The notes: generated from the letters alone by a model not told the origin. A stretch of DNA of 64,000 nucleotides from Acanthochromis polyacanthus (GCF_021347895.1 NC_067118.1:38801755-38865754); one strand, 5' to 3'; counted from the first letter of the stretch, positions 31,491-43,393 are shown. Translations and numbers: made by a program.

Positions 31491-31984
31491 TGAATTTAAT
31501 CAAAGCGGAGTCTTCACTGAGAGCTTTATAACAATCCTAATTCATCATCAGTTGAGTCGTTTCAGCTTGAACTTGAGCTTCGTGTTCGACTGCTGCCGTT
31601 TATGTCGTGCGTCTGAAACCAAAACCACATCAAAGCTGACATCATTTCATGAGCTCACGAAGGTACGTCCCTACGGCAACAGAAAACACAGAACATTGTT
31701 TTTGTAATTTAACTGGAAAAACCTGAGAAATCATCTTCCATCTTCATCTGTTATGGTAGGTTTAAATCACATTCACACGATTGTCACATTTATTTGAAGC
31801 TTTTTTGGTTTAAAAGTGTAATTTATGCACAGTGTGATCGGCAGGAAGCGTCTTGCAGCAGCAGCAGACGAGAGCTGCTTCGTTCTCTCTTCCTTTTTGA
31901 AATAGGACATTATCTAAAGGCAATGCATTCATTTTTGTCTTCTTCTACTCCACATATAACTCATTGATTTGCCTGTTTGCAAAG

Positions 31985-34900
31985 ATGGAGGGCTTTGCTG
32001 ATCTCCTTACAGATGCATTTTCAGGTAAGAAACATATCTCGGTTATTTTGATTGGGTTTTTTTTTGTATTTTTTTAAACTGTTTACAGAAGGACATTTTT
32101 GTAAGATGATGGTGTTTTTGCAGAGACATCAATTCCCGATGGAGATTTGGACTTTGAGAATTTAAATTTGGATGAAAAGTGTGATGAAGACGAAAACTTA
32201 ACAACAGAGACAGACGGGGCTCTGCTCCAGGAAGCAGCTGAGGAAACTGCAGTTTTGTTTGGCAAGGAAGCTGAAGATGAAGTCTGTGAAGATGATAGAA
32301 GCGATGAGGAGGACTTTGCAGGGGTCAGAGCACCAGAGGAGGATTACACAAGCTCAGATGGAGATTCTGAACAGGAGGATTCTGTCTCTGGAGAAGATGA
32401 AGATAATGAAGAAGAGGAGGAGGAGGGACGGGCAGAGGAACCGGGGGATTTGTTGATGTCTGTTCGCTGCGACGATGAGCTCCACGATGATGATAAAGAG
32501 GACAGGATCTTTGCTGAGGGACAACCTCTGGCCCCAGAGGCTGCTGAAAATCCTCAAGTTAGAAACGAGGAGCAAGGTGAGGCTGAGAGCGATGAGGAGG
32601 AGGAGGAGGAAGAAGAGGAAGAGGAGGAAGAGGAGGCCTATTTTGGGAGAATCCCTGAAGATGGCGGTGAGATGACGATAAAAGGTGTTGGAGCTGAAGA
32701 GGACGAGCAAGAAAAGGTAGAAGAGAAGCAAGAAGATTCATCTGATCCTGAGTGGGAGGGCATGAAAATCGAACAGGAAGAAAACACTCAGGAGGTCGAA
32801 AGTCCGTACGGGGATGAGCCTGCGAAGGCCGGCTCAGCGTTTCCGTCCATATCTCTGCAAAATCTGCAGGATCTCATCGCTGAAGTTGACAGCAAGGAAT
32901 GTGTGGAGAAAATGAAGGATTTCTCAGGGGAGGAGCACCAGGAGGCAGGTGAGAGCTTTGCAGATTATCCCTCGGACTTTTCTTCTTGTGAATACGCAGA
33001 AGATGGAGGAAAAAGTCAGGAGAGCAAGAAAAATGCCTCAGTTTGTGCGTCTGAATGCGATTCAGATGCACGACAGAAGGACTCGGGTCTGGAAAGAGAT
33101 GTGGCAGATTTAACATGTGATGAGGATGCCGATAGGAAGGAAGACGAGGATCTGTACAGCAGAGATTTAGAGATGGAGACTGATCGGTTGATGAGTCTGA
33201 ATGGACAGGAAACTGAGCGTTTTTTGGGCAACGATGATGGAGATGATGCAGGTGAGAGCGACTCCTACAGCTCCAGCGAAGATGAGTTCCAACCGAGGAG
33301 GAACAACGAAGAACCTTTAGACAACATGTGCCTTCAAGATCCTGAAAACAACAACCCTGATGTCGGCAGCAGCACCGAAGACCATCAGAACACCAGAGCA
33401 GAGCCGGCAGATTACCTCAGCTGGGAGTTTGACGTGTTAAAAACTGACAACCTTCTGTCTGAGTACCTGTTTGAAGACCCAGAGAAGGCGGGAACACCTT
33501 ACGAAGACGCAAATCGGCATCCGGAAGAAGACGACAACTGTTACTCTGTGGTACAAAGAGAGGACAGCATGACCACGAGCTCCTCCTACCAGGGTTCCCT
33601 CGATGACGACTTCTTCTTCAACTCCGGACTCGAGGCCTCGGGCGTCACCGAGGTGGGAGCGCTGGGAGAAGACGAGTACGAAGAGGACAGGAACTGGGAA
33701 CAAGAGCAGGAGAGGATCAAGGCTTTCTACAAGTTTTACGATGACAGCGACGAGGAGAACGGAAAAGAAGGTGAGTGGTGACAAGACAGTCTGATTCTGA
33801 GTGACTGTTTCTGTAATTAATCAGGTTCTGTTTGCTTTCCAGGGAGGCAGATAAAAGTTCAGTTTTGCACGGATCCATTATCTCGAGTTATTCGCTATGA
33901 AACTGACAGGTGAGCAGATTCACCAGTGACTCATTTTCTCGTGAACAGCACAAAACAAAACTTGTTTCCTCTTTTCTCAGCAGTGAAAGAGATTCACTCA
34001 GCAGCTCTTCTGACCGGGAGGAAAACCCGAGCTCTACAGAAACATCTGACGTAAGAAAGCCATCGAGAGCACACTGCAAAAAGTCAAAATCTTACCAAGT
34101 CTATTTGTTTTATTTCTAGTCGAAATGTCTCATCCCACTTGATTTAAGATAAATTCACTGAACAAGTGACATTTCAGAAAGATGGAGGGACTTGTTTTAG
34201 GACAACGCATCTTAAATATGTTAAGTCAAACAATCTTGAAATTATCTTGTTTTAACCCTTGTGTTGTCCTGCGGGTCAAATTGACCCGTTTAAAAGTTTG
34301 AAAATGTTGGGGAAAAAACACTTTCACAGTGAAAACTTCTACATTTTTGGGAAATTTTAAACATATTTTGATGGAAAAAAGAAATGTTAAAACAAATGTT
34401 GATTTTTTTTTTCCTGATTGTTCTTAAAGAAAATAGAAGTTTTACTGATATATATATGTAATCACCTTAGATATTTTTAGGATTTTTTTTAAAGATTTTT
34501 ATTCATTTTTTGAAAATATTTACAATTTTCATATTTTTTCTTTTTAAAATTTTTATTTCTTGCCAAATTTGGGGATTTAAAAAAAAAAAAAAAAACTTAA
34601 GGAATTTTCTTCCTGAAGGTTTTGCAAATGTTTATAAATTTGGGGATTTTTTTGCTGATTTTTTGGATTTTTTTCACACAAGGAAACAATATTTTTTGGT
34701 GCCATAAATGAGGACAATAAGAGAGTTAAGACGCCTAAGCTTGACAATCCTGTAAAATACAGCTTAAAATAATTTTTCTCTGCTAATTTTAAGATCTCAA
34801 AATTCTAAATATTTTCTCTTATTTCAAGAAATCTTACCAAGCCATTTTTCACTTGTTCTATTGGTGGATTTTTTCACTTATTTCAAGGTAAAAGTTGCTT

Positions 34901-35327
34901 GAAATAAGTTTTTTTTTTCTTGTTTTAAGAGGAGAATTTTTTCCAGTTCACATGTAGCAGCATGCACACATTACAAAACACTCACCTGCTTTGTCTGCTC
35001 CCAGGAACCGAAGGAACCTGAAGAGGTCCAGCAAATGAAACCTGCCTGTGATCCTCCAAACATGCAGCAAGCAGAGACCAAACCAGGCGTCAGCACCACA
35101 CAAACCTGCACAGGAAAACACAAAGTATGAACTCTTGGGCCTTCACTCGACATTCATTGGGTTTATTTGGACTTTTTCTCACCCCTCTGCTCTGTCCTTT
35201 GCTTCTGCAGCGCCTCGACCTGCTGAAGCTGATGCTGAAGATGGGTCTGGTGACGGCGACGGGGCTCCTCATGTTCTGGTTGACCACAGACCAAGCCGAC
35301 TGGATCAGAGAGATCTTCTTCGTCTAG
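31985..35327 (+). CDS. unrecognised highly acidic protein with predicted C-terminal membrane anchor (6 exons)
   Basis: I do not recognise this protein. Exons: 31985-32024, 32124-33770, 33843-33909, 33981-34050, 35005-35124, 35211-35327; all phases join, giving 686 residues. The start MEGFADLLTDAFSETS comes from a small first exon. The 1,647-nt second exon is dominated by Glu and Asp, including a run of about 17 acidic residues near 32598-32634. A more conserved-looking block follows (RIKAFYKFYDDSDEENGKEG, then RQIKVQFCTDPLSRVIRYET) and a Ser/Glu-rich stretch. The last exon encodes one hydrophobic segment (MLKMGLVTATGLLMFWL) and ends nine to fifteen residues later (WIREIFFV), as in tail-anchored proteins. 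There is no N-terminal signal peptide. The open frame, clean splice sites and AATAAA at 35478 argue for a real gene. It lies between a DNase I-like gene and emerin, same strand. Function unknown; a nuclear-envelope or ER location is only a guess from the anchor. Confidence 0.82.
34072..34946 (+). mobile_element. CACTG-ended repeat copy R3 (interrupted by MITE G)
   Basis: Starts CACTGCAAAAAGTCAAAATC only 21 bp after the donor of exon 4 of the acidic gene and ends near TTTTCCAGT. It contains copy G and the same internal gap as R5. Confidence 0.68.
34256..34725 (+). mobile_element. piggyBac-like MITE copy G, inside a CACTG-ended repeat
   Basis: Starts CCCTTGTGTTGTCCTGCGGG after TTAA at 34252-34255 and ends GGACAATAAGAGAG before TTAA at 34726-34729. 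The host repeat lacks about 190 bp at the insertion point, the same gap seen around copy K. Confidence 0.8.
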
Positions 35328-35477
35328 TTCTCATACTCATATTTTTCATTTTTCAGCTGTTAAAACTTGTTTATAAGCTTACACATGATTGATTTGTAAA
35401 GAAGTAAAGCTCCAGACATTTAAACTTCTGCAGGACTCAAACATGTATTGTTACTTTTAATATGCAACTGTGTGTTT

Positions 35478-35483
35478 AATAAA
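35478..35483 (+). other. polyadenylation signal of the acidic membrane-anchored gene
   Basis: Canonical AATAAA about 150 nt after the stop codon at 35327. The following sequence is AT-rich and non-coding up to the emerin promoter region. Confidence 0.6.
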
Positions 35484-36028
35484 GATCTCTTTTTTTAAAA
35501 GTGATTCTGATGCATTTGAATGAAATACAGGCAAGTTGTGTATTAGATTTATGGTGAATTTATTAGCCTTTTTTATGAATTCATTTTTTTAATTAATATT
35601 GCTTTACATTGCCAAATTATTTATATTTTTATTTTATTTATAAGCTAATTTCTTCTTTATTTTATTAATTTGTCTTTATATCTCTACCTTTATGGATTCA
35701 TTTTTTGATGAATATTTCTTTATATAGCAACCTTACTTATTTTTTAGTTTATCTATTCGTCTTTATAAGTCCACTTTTATTTACATATTATTTTATAGAT
35801 TTATATTTGTCGTTTGCTCACTACTTTAGCATAGTTTTTACCCGTTGGAGTCAACGTTAGTAAAACTAACCGCCTGTTGGTGGCGCTGCTCGTCTCCCGT
35901 AGAGAAATACAGAATTAAAGAAGAACATAAACGAAGAAGAATGCTTGCGCTTGTTTTATTTTCTTTGCTCGATAAACGAGGGCGGAGTTTAACGGGTTTC
36001 AGGTAAAGTTCTCCTCCGCGCTGCCCCT

Positions 36029-36036
36029 TATAAATA
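36029..36036 (+). promoter_or_regulatory. emd: possible TATA box of emerin
   Basis: TATAAATA sits in a GC-rich stretch (CGCGCTGCCCC before it, GAGCGCCCCG after it), 136 bp before the emd start codon. That leaves room for a leader of about 110 nt. No transcript start is visible in the sequence, so this is inference from position and motif. Confidence 0.4.
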
Positions 36037-36171
36037 AAACGAGCGCCCCGTGATTATCGGTGGGAGGAGTTGCGTTTGTTTCTGTTTTTGGGGCACAAAT
36101 TGAAGCTTAACCGAAACAAGAACGGACAAAATCAAGTCCCTAACCCATTCAGGCGAACAAATCGAGTAAAA

Positions 36172-39100
36172 ATGGCTTTAAGCAGCAAATCTGCGGACGA
36201 AATCAGCGAGCTGCTGGATGAATACGGGATAAAACACGGACCTGTGGTCGGTGAGTGACCGGACTGTTGACTTTCAGCCCGTTTTTGACTCGATGTTAGC
36301 TTAACTTCTCACGGGCCTGAGTTTAAAACACACACTTCTAGCTCTAACATGAAGTTAAAGTTTACGGTTTTCTGTCTCATGTCTGTGACCTGTTGTGAAC
36401 ACAGACTCCACCAGAAGTCTGTACGAGAAGAAACTGAAAGAAGCCATGGCCAAAGGAAAGAGAGCAAAACCATCCAGTGACAAAACCTACTACAGAGAAG
36501 AGGGTAAATCACATTTAAACCCCTTTTAATCACAGTGAAAGTGTCTGCTTTACATCTGCTCACGTTTCATCAATGGGTTCATTAATTCATTAAAGTAACA
36601 GACTTCTAGGTGTGTAATCCACTTCCAAACATGCACAGTGTTCTGTTAATCTTAAGGAAATTTAAACTTTGTGTGTGAATGAACAGTCCAGACATGCTTT
36701 ACCAAAGCCCCCGTCAGACATGGAACATTGCTGGTTCATTAATCCATGAAAGTGATGGTTTTCAAGTCGTTATGCCTCTTCCAGAAATGCACACCATGTT
36801 TTTATAAAAAAAACAAAAAAACTAGGGGTTCTTACGTTCATTATGATCACGTTTTTACAAATTCCAACATTATTTATTATGGAAACAATCACTTATTAAT
36901 AACGAATGACTGGATATCACTAAAATATCAACTACATAACCATCCAAATTTAATAACAACCACCTTCTAATTAGATAAACAATAATAAAATGAGCTTTTT
37001 CCAAAAATAGTTGTGTTCTTTTTATTGAGAAATTCATGAAAGTTTACTATAACATTCTACAGTTTCATTTAGCAGACGCTTTTCTCCAAAGTGATGTACA
37101 ACACAAGTTATAAATAACTTTTAGTTTCAATTTTACTCAATTGTATATATATTATTTAGAAAAATCTTCCTCTTGAAATGCCAAGTCCCACAATTATATA
37201 TAGACCCAGTAGCTTTATTAATTAGTTCTGATAATATATTATCTGTGACACAGGAAAAGCTTCTATCAGACTGTGAGCTTTTCTTCCTGTCAGACAGGTG
37301 TGTCAGTTTATCAGCTGCAGTAAATCATTTCCCACATGGTTGAGTCCTGAGCTTTCAGTTTCGCTGTTTAAGAAAGCAGAACTGATCAGGTCAGTGAGAT
37401 GTCTGGACAGTTTGATGAGCTGCTATCAGTTTAGATTTAACCTGTTGTTGCGTTAAACATCACATGGTGTATCATCTAGTCTTAAAGGGAAAATGTGACG
37501 TGTACTGTTACGGGTTTGTCTGAATGAACCCATGAAGAACATTAACACAAAAGTGATTTATGTCTGAACAACAGAATGTCGTCACTTTAATAAATTTATG
37601 AAGCGAGAAATGTTCCGTATTTCATGTCTGAAAAGGGCTTAATGGATACAATTAGTTATGCAGTGAAGATGTGAAGGGAAATCCGCAAGTCTGTCAGATC
37701 TCTATTTATATATAATTTCTATAATCTCATTTATTTTTTATCCAAAGCGACATGGATCTGAGGGTAGATACAACACAAACAAGGAATTTCTGATTAATCA
37801 GTGTCAGCAGATGGAAGTGCAGTGAAACTCCCATATGTTAAAATCCATTTTAATTGTGTTTTGTGGTTTTAAACTTGGAGGTATGAAGTAAAAGTTGTTA
37901 GAACGTGAAGGTTGCTTCGTCTCCTTACGCCTAAACTCAGCCAGTGTATACATCCGTCAGCTCTTCATCTCCACAAATATTACATTTTAACATGACATAA
38001 ATCCCAAATTAAGCGGTTCTTTTTAGTTTTTTGTTTATGGCGTCAGAAAACTGAGCAAGTATGAAATGGTGACACATTCCATGCCAGCATGCCGTTTCAA
38101 AAGCAGGAAGAACTTAATTTTTAAGCTATCTTTACAATATTGTGACAGACAGTTTGATCCGTTTTGAATTTAAAACGGTACATGTGTGGACAAAAAATAA
38201 TAATGTAACTATAAGAAAAAAAAATCTGATTTGTTTCTGCATTTCCTCACTCAAAGCCAGTTAATTAACATCCTAACATAAAGAAATACACAAATAAATG
38301 TAGAGAGTTAGCTGAAATCAAACAGAAATACAGAAATAAACTGAAGACATTTATTTTAACGTCATTTTTCATTACAAAAGAATTCAATGATTATGAATGT
38401 ATTCATTTATTTAGTTAATTTTTGTCCTGAAAACATCTGTGCTGCTGTTATTGTGTGCAAACTGACTAGAGAGGATGTGGATCAGGTGATTTACACTGAA
38501 CTCTACCAATTAATACAGATCATTATTAATGACAACAGTTAATAATTTATTAAGATAAGATAGATAATCCTTTATTACTCCCCGTGTCTGGGGGGGAGGG
38601 GGGAATTACACTCCAGCAGCAGTTACTGCACTTAGTCTGGCCACTTAAGTATTACAAATGTGCATTTGCCTTAACCTAAAAAATGATGTGTGTGTTTTCT
38701 TTCAGAGGTCACGTATGTTTACAGGACACCAGTAAGTATGTCCTTCTACTCTCCCTTCAGGTGTGGCTCTGTTGTTTTTTCTTTAACCGGCGGCTTCTCT
38801 CTGCGTTGTGAATTCAGTCGACACATAGATCTCTGTTTAGTCTCTCTTTACAGTAGACAAAACACACACATCCGTCTTACAAACTTGGGCTCCTCTGTTT
38901 CTAAACACATAACAAATGGATGGACATATACCAGATGTACAGGGCAAGACGGAACGCATACCTAAACAGTAGACAAAAAAACCACTGGAAAATCTCACTT
39001 ACCTCTCTTTCTGAACACATAACGGGGAGAGATAAGGCGGGAAAACTCATTTATAGGGCGCCGTTGGAGGACTAAAAGTGCACGTAGAGGTACAGGAGCC

Positions 39101-42100
39101 CCCATCAAAAGTTCAGCACAACCACTGGGAGGCAGACCTGTGTAGATAGAACTAGAGTGCCTGTATAACCAGAGTGGTGACATGACGGGTCCAAAAAATT
39201 TTGGTCACGTGATCTATAGGCGCCATTTTGTTTCCAATTCATGAACGCCGGGTTTTCCTTTTAACGTTGTTTACACCGCAGAGTGTAATTCTAGGTCTTT
39301 TTTCGCTCCCTAAATACCAGAAAAATGACGGGCTGTTGTGCCTTTGGGTGCACAAATCGATCGGAGAAGGGATTCCACATGTTTAGATTTCTCAGTAATA
39401 GTGAAAGACGGAAACTGTGGGAAAATAAAGTCCGGAGAGTGGGATGGAAACCGACTTCATCATCGTTTTTGTGCCAGGTTAGTCCCATGTATGTACTTTC
39501 ATGTTATGATGTATGGGTGAATGACAGATAGAAAAGTTTGATGTGATTTTAGGCAGTTGTGGTTATTTTGACTTTGACCATTTTCATGCATGGAGATGCA
39601 TGAAATACGGGTTACCCCATTAAACTTCGGCGGTCGTATGTGCAAACATATTTTACTAAATTCACCGAAGCTGCAAACTCGATGACAAAAACATTATACA
39701 CCCATGGAAAGCTTAGATTCTCATGAATCCGCCGGTATAAACCACTTTCAGATGTGATTACCACAGCGGGTAATATAAACACATTTGTCCAACAAACAGC
39801 AAATAACGTAAACAGCACAACTCACCTTTGAAGGCTCAAAACTAGTCACAGATGAAAATATTCCACAAAAAACGGTCCTAATCCAACCTTGGACATCCAG
39901 TAAAATATTTTGTCCAAAACATGTCTTGAAATCAGTAAACAATCCACAAATGGCTAATTTTCGTGAATGTGCACCTCGCACTGCGCGTCCCATATTGAGT
40001 GAATGGAAACAAAATGGCGTCAAATCCCCAGTTGTCGCCACTCTGGTTATACAGGCACTCTAGATAGAACAACACTGACCCTGTTAGCTCTTCAATCTGC
40101 AGGTAGTGAAAGCGGAAATAGGCATTCAAAGTTATATTTTCACTGCTGAGAAGATGCACTCAGAGAAATGAAAGTAAAGACTGGCAGTAAAATGCCTTTC
40201 CTTGTGTCAACTATCATGTTTTGTTTTTTTACACAAACAATATTGACAGTAGGAAAGTTAACCGGTCAATCCAGACACTGTCATCTTTTTTTTTTTTTCC
40301 CTTTCTTTTTTTAAGTTTTTTGGTCTTTTTCAGCTCTACTGATAGGACAGCAGTGAGAGAGAATCAAGAAAGTAGAGAGAAGAACAGGGGAAGCTGAGCT
40401 ATCTGGGCGCCCTTTGCTATATTTTTATATATCTATACAGCAAAGGTTGAGAGGATAGGAGCACAGTACTGGAGTCTTTTTAGATACCATGAATCACAGC
40501 AGAATGCTTTAGTTATTTAATAGTAAAAGAGCTCACACAGGTGCCTTAACTCCTAAAATCTGAATAAAGAAGGCAACCTCACACGTGAAAAAAGTAAATT
40601 AATTTCAGAAATAGTTAAAGCTACTGGATATATATGTAACCGGTGCGTTGCTACCATCGAGCCGACACAAATCTCTGTGGAGGCGATCTGTTTATTTTTA
40701 TTCTCTCCTTCACAGTAGACAAAAAACCCCGCATAAAATCATCCGTCTTGCAAACTTGGGCTCCTCTCTTTCCGAACACAACAAAACTCATTTATAGGAC
40801 GGCTAAAAGCGCACGTGAAACCCCAGCAAAGGATCCACACAACAAACTGCTGCACTACTGACCCTATTACATGCAGATGTGCACAGTTATGTTTCATTAC
40901 TTATTATCTCTGGTTCCAATTTTGCAGGTCCGAAGTGAGGCTTCCAGAGACAGGTAACCTTCCTTTACTACAGTTTAATGATCAAGCCCTCCTCTTTCTC
41001 TTTCACTTAAACCAATCGGTGTGCGTTAGTAACTCCTGTTTGTCTCTAGTGGGACGTACATGAGGTCCAGACCGGAGTGGAGTGAGAGGGAATATGAACA
41101 GGAGTGAGTTAGAATCAAACTAGCAGCTGTTTTTGTTTGGTCAGAGTTGGCGAGGAGCTTTCAGAAGCATCACATTTGGACTTTTTCTCTCTACAGGACT
41201 TCCTACTCAGACTACTCCAGATCCCGGCCGGAATACAGAGGAAGAGACTTCGTTGATGAGTAAGACTGCTGACATGAACTATTTAGGTCAAAATTTTGCC
41301 TCTGTCAGACAAGCAAAGCTGCAAATTTCTGTTTTAACCATCTGTCATTCCATATTGGAGAAGACTACATTATTTCATCATTCAGGCTGTTGTTAAACCC
41401 ATCCATCACACAGATCTTAATTGTAATTGTAGGAATACTGCATTTTGTGCCATTCAAAGCTTATTATCCCCCGCCTCCACGAAGTGGAAAAGGGGGATAT
41501 AGGTTTGGCCTCCGTCCGTCCGTCCGAGATGAAGGGGACAGCTTTTCTCGGAAACTATTACAGCTAGGATTACGAAATTTAGTGTGTAGCTTCACACCAT
41601 GGACACCTTGATCAAGTTTGAAAATGAGACCTGTGCGATAATATTTAACAGAGTTATGGCCCTTGATCACTATTTTGGATATGGACTCATAGACATCACG
41701 TGGCGGGGGATATTGATGACCATGTCGTCTTGTTTTTTTTTTATTATCGGTTGATATAATGATTCATTTCTTTATTAACAATAAGAACTATTTGTATAGC
41801 ACCTTTCAGAAAAACATTCACAAAGCGCTTTGACACGTAGAATATTAAACATGACAAAAATGTAGAGAATTTAAAGCTGATTAAAAGCTGGTTAAAAGGA
41901 CGACATCACACAAGGGGGTTAAGAGAGAAACTGAAGAAAAAAAAGATATAGATTAAGATCAGGAGGTTGGAAAGAGAGACTACAAGTAATTAAAAAATTT
42001 AAAAGGGATAAAAAGGCAGAAAGTGATGAAAGAGAAATAAAAGAGTACTATACTTAAGGCGAGTTTAAAAAAGTAGGTTTTAAGAAGTGATTTAAAAGAA

Positions 42101-43393
42101 TAAGAAGTTAAGTACAAACCTCAGTATTTCAACCTAATGTTATTTTAGCTTCTACCTCCTCACAGTTTCACAAGTAATTGTGGTGCTTTTCACTGAACTA
42201 TGTTTATTTTAAAGCTTCTTTCTTTCTTCTCAGTATAAAACAAGTAAAATGTAAAAATTTAATTATTCAACAGTGAATAAAAAAAAAACATTTGTGTCAC
42301 CATGACCACCTTTACAATAACATGCTGCAGACACATCAGTGATAACAGTCCAGCTACATAATATATAAAATATCAAAACTTGTAATACTTTTCATACCTT
42401 CAGTCTGCAGGAGGAGATCAGGCCTGCAGAGTCACTAACTCCTTTTAAATCACTTCTTAAAACCCACTTCACAGACGTGCTTTTATGTGAGGTTTACTTT
42501 TAGCTTTGTTTAGTTTAAGTACTTTTAGCTGCCTGGTTCTTTGGTGTGATGTCGTCTCTCTAATAACTGTAACGTTCAATCTTATTCTTTAATTTTTACA
42601 CTGCCTAGTTCCCTTGTTTGAGTGCTAATCTAGCTAATTATTCATTTAATTTATTGTCATTTTTACTATTTATTTTAATTGAATGCTCTGACTTGTCTCC
42701 TCTATCTTGCTTGATTGTCTCAGTGTTCATGTTTTAACTGTCAAAGCTCTTTGTGAACACTTATTATTATTATTAAGTCTGTTAATAAAACTAGCATACC
42801 CTCACATAAGTGGCATTTAAATTCCAGGTCTTTTACCTGTGATGTAGTGCTTTCATACTGCAACTCCATTTAGCTAAGTATAAAATCAGAAGACTTCCCT
42901 AAAGCACTTAGTCTATAAAACAGCCAGAAGTTTTCTAGATCTTAAACAACATAGAACCAGATATTACATTTAGGATGACATAAAACAAAACCCTTACTGC
43001 TGAATTTTCTCTCAGAATTGCTTGAACTGGAGTCATGATTTAATGCTAACAATAAACTTCGGCATCTCTTTGTTGCTTTCACCAAAATGACAGCTTTTCC
43101 AGCCAGCAGTTCAGACTTACAGCTCAGAATGTTCCCATTGGGTGACGCCGGTTTGTGATGACTGTTGCGTAATTCCTCCTTCCTTTTCCAGACCGTACAC
43201 GTACAGCTCGCCGTCCTCTTACAGAGAATTCTATTCGAGATCGACACCCGTGAAATCGGATCAAGAAGCTCCAAAGTCGTCTCGCCTCGTCCCTCTGTGG
43301 GTTCAGCTGGTCTTCTTCCTGGCTGTGGCTGTCTTCCTTTACGTAGTTTTTTCCAGCATGGAGACAAATGAATCTCTCATAGGGTTAGAATGA
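36172..43393 (+). CDS. emd: emerin, LEM-domain inner nuclear membrane protein (7 exons, complete)
   Basis: Emerin is a tail-anchored protein of the inner nuclear membrane that binds BAF and lamins. Exons: 36172-36250, 36405-36503, 38706-38731, 40928-40953, 41050-41103, 41197-41259, 43192-43393; phases join to 182 residues. Human emerin is 254, so the middle is shorter here. The LEM domain is at about residues 5-45 (ISELLDEYGIKHGPVV, then STRSLYEKKLKEA). The middle is Ser/Tyr/Arg-rich with repeated SRPEW/SRPEY motifs. The C-terminus has a membrane segment (VPLWVQLVFFLAVAVFLYVV) followed by about 15 residues, the usual emerin layout. Two exons are only 26 nt. Introns carry an LTR-like repeat, a P-like transposon derivative and LINE debris. 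The likely polyadenylation signal is AATAAA at 44502. Confidence 0.93.
36782..37207 (-). mobile_element. GGTCAATATATAATTG repeat, truncated copy
   Basis: Reverse-oriented partial copy ending CCACAATTATATATAGACC. A short common fish repeat (CATTTAGCAGACGCTTTTCT, about 37068-37110) interrupts it. It lies in emerin intron 2. Confidence 0.52.
38562..38640 (-). mobile_element. LINE-type 3' tail fragment, reverse orientation
   Basis: TAAGATAGATAATCCTTTATT followed by a G run looks like the reversed end of a fish LINE. It lies about 70 bp before emerin exon 3. Confidence 0.4.
39154..40062 (+). mobile_element. non-autonomous P-element-like DNA transposon carrying a THAP exon
   Basis: The two ends are inverted repeats of at least 24 bp (TAGAGTGCCTGTATAACCAG and on), starting at 39154 and ending at 40062. 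A second inverted pair lies further in (CGCCATTTTGTTTCCA at 39222 and its complement at 40004-40019). The element is flanked by a perfect 8-bp target duplication, GATAGAAC, at 39146-39153 and 40063-40070. The P superfamily makes 8-bp duplications and its transposases carry N-terminal THAP domains, and a THAP exon is present here. hAT elements also make 8-bp duplications but do not usually carry THAP domains. It lies in emerin intron 3, inside an older repeat. Confidence 0.8.
39325..39477 (+). pseudogene. exon encoding most of a THAP zinc-finger domain, inside a transposon derivative
   Basis: This 51-codon open exon starts with ATG and ends at a donor (GCCAG|GTTAGT). It reads MTGCCAFGCTNR, then KGFHMFRF, then LWENKVRRVGWKP and FLCQ. 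The spacing matches the start of THAP domains (C-x-C, basic residue, FHxF, W, KP, then C). The final zinc-binding His of the C2CH set would be in the next exon, which is not present. No transposase catalytic part was found between the element's ends, so this is a remnant rather than a working gene. Confidence 0.7.
40286..40425 (-). mobile_element. tRNA-derived SINE fragment
   Basis: Minus strand begins GGGCGCCCAGATAGCTCAGC, followed by a CT-rich body and an A-rich tail. Partial copy in emerin intron 3. Confidence 0.5.
40635..40871 (+). repeat. LTR-like repeat copy 2 (possible solo LTR)
   Basis: Runs from TGTAACCGGTGCGTTGC to ACTGACCCTATTACA, so the ends form a short TGTAA..TTACA inverted repeat as in LTRs. 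No flanking duplication was seen, so the identification is tentative. Confidence 0.4.
41466..41712 (+). repeat. short repeat with CCCCCGCC ... GGCGGGGG ends
   Basis: Begins ATCCCCCGCCTCCACGAAG and ends CACGTGGCGGGGGATAT, a short terminal inverted repeat, with CCGTCCGTCCGTCC inside. It looks like a dispersed element in emerin intron 6; family not assigned. Confidence 0.4.
42405..42785 (+). mobile_element. LINE-derived 3' region
   Basis: CTTCTTAAAACCCACTTCAC with a later TTTTAACTGTCAAAGCTCTT and a short ATT repeat matches the pattern of fish LINE 3' ends as I remember them. It has no open frame. A related reversed stretch may lie around 41760-42110. Confidence 0.4.

Larger units (their letters stand above)
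38815..40090 (+). repeat. LTR-like repeat copy 1, interrupted by the P-like element
   Basis: Shares CAGTAGACAAAA, CATCCGTCTTACAAACTTGG-type and ACTGACCCTGTTA stretches with the copy at 40635-40871. The P-like element splits it at GATAGAAC. The left limit is approximate and a partly repeated segment lies near 38960-39000. Confidence 0.45.

Noticed and set aside
32354..33784. Minus-strand frames rich in Leu/Phe/Ser opposite the acidic gene
   Set aside because: Shadows of the Glu/Asp-rich coding exon; the plus-strand model has matching splice sites and phase.
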